A model generated the notes under the pieces. It did no database searches and was not told the DNA's origin. It worked only from the letters and a program-made list of their open reading frames with translations. A program made the translations under genes and the position numbers. Positions 60,658 to 64,000 of a stretch of DNA of 64,000 bases are shown piece by piece (position 1 is the first letter of the stretch; every line of letters begins with the position of its first letter). Source of the DNA: Paramacrobiotus richtersi (lineage: Eukaryota; Tardigrada; Eutardigrada; Parachela; Macrobiotidae); NCBI GenBank assembly GCA_034698045.1, contig JAQGAU010000011.1, positions 1-64,000 of the forward strand, given 5' to 3'.

Positions 60658-61563
60658 ATGAACGTCTTCCCAGTTTTCACCCGTGGACAAAGCAGTAGCC
60701 GGCGGGCGAATCTCGGCAACTCAGTCTTAGTCAACATTGGCAAGTGGTGTAAGGAAAGTGACCGTTGGTGTTTGGGATACATCCAAGATATCGTAGATGA
60801 CGAGGTTTTTATTGACTTTGACTGTATTCAGTTGCCGCCATGCTGGATTAGCGCCCAGTTTGTATGGTACCATCGCTTTTTCGATCTCGGCGCCTATGCA
60901 GATGACTTTGTACTTCCTTGCCCTTTACTTGTACAACTTGCATTAAAAAATGAGCCGGATGGACCATACCTGTTCCGACCCGCAGAATTGTGGACTCGTC
61001 CTTGGGTTGGAAATCTGTATCTGTGTTGTGTCAGTGCCAACTCAGCGCAAGCAGAAAGCGACACTTGCAAGGAAATCCAAATCGTGCATTACTGGCAGGT
61101 CGCTGGAGGATTGCCGATCAATCAGCCATCGCTAGCTAACCAGTTGAACCGTTTTGGCAGTTTGAACGAGCTCCTCATCGTTAAGCAGACCATTCAGACG
61201 GATAAGGTCAAGACGATTTCGATGAACGAGCAAAAACTACTCCGATTGGCCGAAGTGGCCATATACCGAGCTGGATTCTTTAAATCTGGAGAGGCTGGCT
61301 ACCAGCATCGAATCTTTGTAGGAAGAGGGGACGGCGCCATAACATTCTTGCTATTCGACCTCCGAAACTGGATGACACCCTTCACCGGAGTATCTGGTGT
61401 TCGGCGCGAATGGACAACTGAGTCTGGTCGGAAATTTTGTGAACAAGTTGATAACGACTTAAAACGCTTCAAGGAAACCGAAATCAATCGAATCGCATCA
61501 CCGGATTTTTGCACCACAGGCAAATTTTTTCAGTTTTTTAATATCATAATGAGCGATTATTAA
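60658..61563 (+). CDS. orphan protein, single long exon
   Basis: An open frame of 301 residues from the first ATG (MNVFPVFTRGQSSSRRANLG). The frame stays open upstream to about 60535, next to a TTCTTCTTTAG acceptor-like site, so an earlier exon is possible. The protein has NSVLVNIGKWCKESDRWCLG, then DDEVFIDFDCIQLPPCWISA, then QFVWYHRFFDLG, which reads like a small beta-rich Tudor/SH3-like module. A second part is predicted mixed helix (LLRLAEVAIYRAGFFKSGEA, WTTESGRKFCEQVDNDLKRF). No catalytic motif, signal peptide or membrane helix. I do not recognise the family. The even codon pattern and length make it a likely gene rather than chance. Confidence 0.6.
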   Translation: MNVFPVFTRGQSSSRRANLGNSVLVNIGKWCKESDRWCLGYIQDIVDDEVFIDFDCIQLPPCWISAQFVWYHRFFDLGAYADDFVLPCPLLVQLALKNEPDGPYLFRPAELWTRPWVGNLYLCCVSANSAQAESDTCKEIQIVHYWQVAGGLPINQPSLANQLNRFGSLNELLIVKQTIQTDKVKTISMNEQKLLRLAEVAIYRAGFFKSGEAGYQHRIFVGRGDGAITFLLFDLRNWMTPFTGVSGVRREWTTESGRKFCEQVDNDLKRFKETEINRIASPDFCTTGKFFQFFNIIMSDY

Positions 61564-63382
61564 AATCGTATCATTATTCTATACTAATTAGCAAATAACT
61601 AGCGCTTAATTAGCTATTACTAAATAAATCATTAGCTAATATATAATTATAATACTTAGTTATTACTTATTGCTATAATAACTTAAACTAATTATTGCAC
61701 CCGTAACGGCCGGTGATAATAAGAAATATTATATCAAGCTAATTAAGGGCTAGTTAACGTTCATCAAGAGTTTTTATGAATTATACAGCGCGGACCACAT
61801 TGCGTTTCGTAGCTTTAGTCTAGCCCAGTACTTGTGGTCTAGCCCAGTACTTGTGGTACAAAATTATTAAGTCAGATATTTCTGCCAGATTCAACGCACA
61901 TCAGATTCCCCGCACATAAGATTCTCCGCAAATTAGATTATAATTATATACGGGCGTATAAAACTTTCTTGATTGCGTTGAATTACTTCACGAAATGATT
62001 AGAAGAACAGTTGATGGTGCACCTCCTATTGCACATGTACAACTACAACCTGACCTCTTTGTACGCACACACTTAACACTAAGTACTGCTGTACTGCCGG
62101 CATCCCGAGTTGCTAAATATTTTGTTGCGTTTAGTTTCACCGAAATTTTCTTCTTGAATTGTGTGGAAGTTTTGTCACCAGGATAGCACATACGAGTTCT
62201 ACCGCCGTAGGCTAACCTTAAAAAAAGCTGATTTGTTACTAAAATTTGGCATTAAATTATTGAACCGTTTTCATTTGGTAGGGCTTACGGTTAGAATCCG
62301 GTAGATGGTTAAAAACTGCTTGAACATTTTGGATGAATATTTATTTGTACCCAGCCAGACTTAGTATGTCCCACTTTGGTTTGTCTGATTGCGAAATAAA
62401 AACAATACTTACGCTATTAAGTTATGAAGTATGTAGTTTGTGAGTCGTTTGTAAAATCGACGGAATTTGAACTAGTTTCGTGGACGGTTGGTCTTGAACT
62501 TAAGAACTGCAAAGTCGTTTTATTTTCAGAAGCGAATCCGTTTTTCCTCGCCATACCTGTGGTGATTATTTCTCAGATTCTGCTCTGCTTGGATATTCTT
62601 TCCCAGTTCAGAGCAAAACGGTAAGGGAAGCACATCGGCGCCATTTGTCGGGTAACGTAAAAAATACAGCCTTTATTTGCGTTTCGGTCCCTATCGCCAT
62701 AAAATAATAACATACAGGCGCGCAGGCCTGTAAACCTCAGCATCATGCTGATTTACTTACCTATACTGTATTAAAACTGGGCCGATGAACTTATATTTGC
62801 TACGCAATTTTGCTATGTAATTGTATTGTTACATATACAAAGTATTCATACTTTTGTTACGATAAACAGATATAGGAAATATATGGAAATATATAAAACA
62901 TGATTACTTAGTGTTAGTGTGCCGACATAAAACCAGCAAAAAACCCACTTAAATGAAAAATAATATGAAAAATAAAAAGCAGGAATTTCTCATTAATTTT
63001 TATTTAAGTTTTTATTTAATCAGACTATGTGGAAAAAAACAGGAAAGCCGGAAAACTGGTATCATGATTATTATGCGTTACATCGGCCCATTGATAATTA
63101 CGGTCTTACATCAACCAAAACTCGCAATAAAGGTAAACAAGCGAAAGACTTTCGAGGAACAATACATGCACCGCCAATAAAATAAATAATACATAAATAA
63201 TAATACATACATATATAATAGTTTCGAGGAACAATGCATACACGTATATGAAGTACGAGTCGACGGAGTCGTATGCACGCTGCATCCTCGATCGCTACGG
63301 CACTGCAATGCGGCGCGGGCTTACTGGGTGGGTACATAAAGATGCACAAAATTAATAATTCCCAAGGGCAAACTCACCACGA
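61564..63382. other. intergenic, no gene seen
   Basis: AT-rich. Contains a 19 bp tandem duplication (TCTAGCCCAGTACTTGTGG twice, 61819-61857), a retroposon-like tail (listed) and a direct repeat of TTTCGAGGAACAAT(A/G)CAT near 63149 and 63221. Confidence 0.55.
62357..62408 (+). mobile_element. retroposon-like 3' tail, second copy
   Basis: CTTAGTATGTCCCACTTTGG then TTTGTCTGATTGCGAAATAAAAACAATAC. It resembles 47205-47262 over about 45 bp. Upstream sequence does not align by eye. Confidence 0.4.
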
Positions 63383-64000
63383 ATGCTTCATACCGGGTAA
63401 GTGAGATCTTTAATTTTCTTTTTTTGTCTACAGAGTCTGCATACTGTGGAATATCCTACTCAACGTCAGCCAAGAGTGCGTCATAATTGACTTCACGCAT
63501 ACTGAAAATGAAAAGTATATTAGGGATGAAAGTGCAGGATATCACACTGGACTTTTACTGGAGCGAGCGGTTAGTTCCAAAACTAGAGTCCTTGGAATGA
63601 TTAATATCAGTACTCGAACGGAGGAACCGGACAGGGTGATGGGTCTCGTCCGTGACATGTTGCTGCTTAAGCGGACTGTATTACATACCATACTAATCAG
63701 GAACTGTTACGTATTCACCGAAATAAGGCGACGGCGTGGCGAAACGGCCGACTCTTGTCACACACTGCATCATATACCGATACTGATGTCGGTATGTCAT
63801 CGGCTACTCCTGTCGAATTTCACCACGTATGGATACCCTGTTTGTGATTGCTATCAATACAACAGTGCTGGCGACAAAACATGGGATACCTTTAGAGAAG
63901 TCAGGGTCACGTTCCCAAGGTTGGCATTTGACAGTGCCGTGGAAGCAAGGAAACTGGCACAATTATACGTAGATGCAATGGAACCACACCTTCCCCCAGT
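63383..64000 (+). CDS. unrecognised gene, 5' part (runs off right edge)
   Basis: An open frame of about 188 codons from the acceptor CTACAG|A at 63434 to the window end. The only phase-compatible upstream start seen is ATG at 63383, exon 63383-63396 with donor GG|GTAAGT, giving MLHTGVCILWNILLNVSQEC. Later segments are VIIDFTHTENEKYIRDESAG, VMGLVRDMLLLKRTV, LHHIPILMSVCHRLLLSNF and EVRVTFPRLAFDSAVEARKL. The VIIDFT segment followed by a Trp/Tyr-rich stretch is loosely like VFIDFD of the 60658 gene, but I cannot show homology. No domain recognised. The tiny first exon is tentative. Confidence 0.5.

Noticed and set aside
1-64000. CRISPR arrays, bacterial operons, or virus-derived elements
   Set aside because: The tandem repeats lack unique spacers of constant length, all genes are intron-bearing animal types, and I saw no capsid, envelope, polymerase or long terminal repeat features.

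Overview
This 64 kb window is animal nuclear DNA. Genes have many short exons with GT-AG introns, exons are clearly GC-richer than the AT-rich introns, and TATA boxes and AATAAA signals appear. The content (class A GPCR, SLC16 transporter, astacin, fibrinogen-related protein, pancreatic-type lipase, a Tyr/Gly/Trp-rich secreted peptide, a BTB-Kelch tandem array) fits a small invertebrate. An ecdysozoan, perhaps a tardigrade, is my best guess; this is inference and no single marker proves it.

Layout. 0-12.2 kb: three tandem minus-strand copies of a BTB-BACK-Kelch gene with a period of about 4.4 kb. Copy A runs off the left edge, copy B looks intact, and copy C carries a one-base excess in its last exon. 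Flanking non-coding blocks were copied with the genes. 13.3-18.4 kb: an Ldh2-type malate/lactate dehydrogenase in nine exons. 19.4-19.9 kb: a two-exon Gly/Tyr/Trp-rich secreted peptide. 21.1-24.4 kb: a TatD nuclease. 25.3-31.3 kb, minus strand: a monocarboxylate-transporter-like MFS protein, divergent from a plus-strand pair, LYRM7-like and WRAP53/TCAB1-like, whose reading frames overlap by ATGA. 36.4-37.95 kb: a perfect 260 bp inverted repeat enclosing a tRNA-Val(AAC) gene; its right arm is the promoter and first codons of a GPCR gene (to 39.1 kb). 40.3-44.1 kb: a secreted pancreatic-type lipase. 45.5-49.0 kb: a Cys/Tyr-rich, dermatopontin-like protein. 49.9-54.2 kb: an astacin-fold protein that has lost most of its zinc motif, with a Thr-rich linker and a C-terminal domain. 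54.9-56.7 kb: a fibrinogen-related secreted protein. 57-60.5 kb: a small inverted-repeat element and gene-poor sequence. 60.6-64 kb: an orphan single-exon ORF and the 5' part of another unrecognised gene.

Exon boundaries were set by hand from GT/AG sites, reading-frame phase and family similarity. Every complete gene sums to a whole number of codons except Kelch copy C. There is no single pathway here: the secreted lipase, dermatopontin-like, astacin-like and fibrinogen-related genes form an extracellular-protein neighbourhood, while 13-35 kb is housekeeping (dehydrogenase, nuclease, transporter, complex III assembly factor, telomerase/Cajal-body factor).

The least explained signals are: (1) a 14-18 bp motif, consensus CGTAGTGYARTGGCTGT, close to the A-box region of tRNA-Val, recurring about 15 to 18 times, almost once per long intron from 14 to 43 kb; (2) the perfect inverted repeat around the tRNA; (3) the ATGA-overlapped gene pair; (4) the metalloprotease that has lost its zinc ligands.
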